Shown here piece by piece: positions 62,382-64,000 of a stretch of 64,000 nucleotides of DNA. This stretch comes from Rallus limicola (lineage: Eukaryota; Chordata; Aves; Gruiformes; Rallidae), in assembly GCA_022605955.1 (NCBI GenBank), contig JAKCOZ010000621.1, positions 1 to 64,000 on the forward strand, in the 5' to 3' direction. Under the pieces are notes generated by a model. The model did not search any database and was not told where the DNA came from. It worked only from the letters and a program-made list of their open reading frames with translations. Made by a program: the position numbers and the translations under genes. Numbering within the stretch: the first letter of the stretch is position 1; every line of letters begins with the position of its first letter.

Positions 62382-64000
62382 GTAGGAGGTTTCAGACAAG
62401 CTATGCCTTTCAGTCCTAGCTTCTTTACTTTGGGAGTTATTGCTGGACGTTTAGCATGTTTTGAACTGCAGTCTGCTAGGGCCGAGAAAAGCACCGTAGG
62501 AGGTTCCAGGCATGTTCCCTCTTTCCAGGCAAAGGAAAAGGCTGAGAGCCAAAGTGACAGGGTCTGCTTGTGTGTCCTGTTAAGAGGTTTCAGACAAGCT
62601 ATGCCTTTCAGTCCTAGCTTCTTTACTTTGGGAGTTATTGCTGGACGTTTAGCATGTTTTGAACTGCAGTCTGCTAGGGCCGAGAAAAGCACCGTAGGAG
62701 CTTCCAGGCATGTTCCCTCTTTCCAGGCAAAGGAAAAGGCTGAGAGCCAAAGTGACAGGGTCTGCTTGTGTGTCCTGTTAGGAGGTTTCAGACAAGCTAT
62801 GCCTTTCAGTCCTAGCTTCTTTACTTTGGGAGTTATTGCTGGACGTTTAGCATGTTTTGAACTGCAGTCTGCTAGGGCCGAGAAAAGCACCGTAGGATCT
62901 TCCAGGCATGTTCCCTCTTTCCAGGCAAAGGAAAAGGCTAAGAGCCAAAGTGACAGGGTCTGCTTGTGTGTCCTGTTAGGAGGTTTCAGACAAGCTATGC
63001 CTTTCAGGCCTAGCTTCTTTACTTTGGGAGTTATTGCTGGACGTTTAGCATGTTTTGAACTGCAGTCTGCTAGGGCCGAGAAAAGCACCGTAGGAGCTTC
63101 CAGGCATGTTCCCTCTTTCCAGGCAAAGGAAAAGGCTGAGAGCCAAAGTGACAGGGTCTGCTTGTGTGTCCTGTTAGGAGGTTTCAGACAAGCTATGCCT
63201 TTCATGCCTAGCTTCTTTACTTTGGGAGTTATTGCTGGACGTTTAGCATGTCTTGAACTGCAGTCTGCTAGGGCCGAGAAAAGCACCGTAGGAGCTTCCA
63301 GGCATGTTCCCTCTTTCCAGGCAAAGGAAAAGGCTGAGAGTCAAAGTGACAGGGTCTGCTTGTGTGTCCTGTTAGGAGGTTTCAGACAAGCTATGCCTTT
63401 CAGTCCTAGCTTCTTTACTTTGGGAGTTATTGCTGGACGTTTAGCATGTTTTGAACTGCAGTCTGCTAGGGCCGAGAAAAGCACCGTAGGAGCTTCCAGG
63501 CATGTTCCCTCTTTCCAGGCAAAGGAAAAGGCTGAGAGCCAAAGTGACAGGGTCTGCTTGTGTGTCCTGTTAGGAGGTTTCAGACAAGCTATGCCTTTCA
63601 TGCCTAGCTTCTTTACTTTGGGAGTTATTGCTGGACGTTTAGCATGTTTTGAACTGCAGTCTGCTAGGGCCGAGAAAAGCACCGTAGGAGGTTCCAGGCA
63701 TGTTCCCTCTTTCCAGGCAAAGGAAAAGGCTGAGAGCCAAAGTGACAGGGTCTGCTTGTGTGTCCTGTTAGGAGGTTTCAGACAAGCTATGCCTTTCATG
63801 CCTAGCTTCTTTACTTTGGGAGTTATTGCTGGACGTTTAGCATGTTTTGAACTGCAGTCTGCTAGGGCCGAGAAAAGCACCGTAGGAGGTTCCAGGCATG
63901 TTCCCTCTTTCCAGGCAAAGGAAAAGGCTGAGAGCCAAAGTGACAGGGTCTGCTTGTGTGTCCTGTTAGGAGGTTTCAGACAAGCTATGCCTTTCAGTCC
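61998..64000 (-). repeat. Reverse-orientation satellite block 2 (runs off window)
   Basis: About 10 monomers are in reverse orientation and continue past the window end. The first 384 bases match 8779-9162. From 62382 the allele string departs from the first copy: ggtaggagg against gttaggagg, then ggttcc at about 62500 against gcttcc. Confidence 0.93.

Larger units (their letters stand above)
1..64000. repeat. 198-bp satellite DNA array (about 323 monomers)
   Basis: The landmark ctacggtgct recurs every 198 bp (for example 2621, 2819, then 6977, which is 22 units on, and 8759, which is 9 more). Every part of the window is either this monomer or its reverse complement. The repeat accounts for all sequence, with no flanking unique DNA, transposon or gene. 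Copies are nearly identical and differ mostly at seven recurrent positions. High-copy, head-to-tail, kilobase-scale arrays of 150-200 bp units are typical of eukaryotic centromeric or heterochromatic satellites. That location is inference, because no CENP-B box or chromosomal landmark is visible. The satellite family and species are not recognised. Confidence 0.98.

Noticed and set aside
1..64000. CRISPR array
   Set aside because: The repeats are 198 bp, contiguous and near identical, with no short repeat and unique-spacer structure and no cas genes.
1..64000. Bacterial or phage operon, defence system or other undescribed gene system
   Set aside because: There is no non-repeat sequence in which such genes could lie.

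Overview
The whole 64 kb window is one satellite DNA array. It is built from about 323 head-to-tail copies of a single 198-bp monomer (about 49% G+C in a representative copy), with no unique sequence, transposon or flanking DNA. I find no supportable protein gene, tRNA, rRNA, CRISPR array or operon. A homogeneous array of 198-bp units tens of kilobases long points to a eukaryotic chromosome, in a centromeric, pericentromeric or other heterochromatic block. The sequence does not let me name the species. Nothing looks prokaryotic or viral.

The forward orientation is defined here as the strand reading ctacggtgcttttctcgg. The layout is: 1-8778 forward; 8779-37573 reverse; 37583-61997 forward; 61998-64000 reverse. 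The forward-to-reverse switches at 8778/8779 and 61997/61998 are identical to the base. They lie inside a matching direct duplication of about 3.64 kb (5525-9162 and 58744-62381) at an offset of 53,219 bp. The reverse-to-forward switch at 37573/37583 is different and carries 9 bp of filler. The array therefore has large-scale structure: alternating-strand blocks of 24-29 kb, with a possible 53-kb period.

Monomers differ mainly at seven recurrent sites. In monomer coordinates, with position 1 the c of ctacgg (for example base 2621), these are 42 (c/g), 86-87 (ac/ca/cc), 115 (c/t), 118 (a/c), 131 (g/a), 190 (t/g) and 195 (g/c). Strings of these alleles expose long duplications: a 24-monomer tandem duplication (4,752 bp, about 41.9-51.4 kb), a 21-monomer tandem duplication (4,125 bp, about 14.6-22.8 kb) that carries a 165-bp short monomer, and smaller 8-, 13-, 16- and 36-monomer relationships. 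This is the pattern expected from unequal exchange and conversion in a young, actively homogenising satellite.

Two cautions apply. First, bases 1-2019 hold about 15 one- or two-base indels, mostly in homopolymers, plus a 27-bp duplication, whereas the other 62 kb has almost none; this looks like poor consensus at a contig end. Second, because 198 is divisible by three and the monomer has one stop-free frame on each strand, 'ORFs' of up to 6,741 codons appear on both strands. They are arithmetic consequences of the repeat, not genes.
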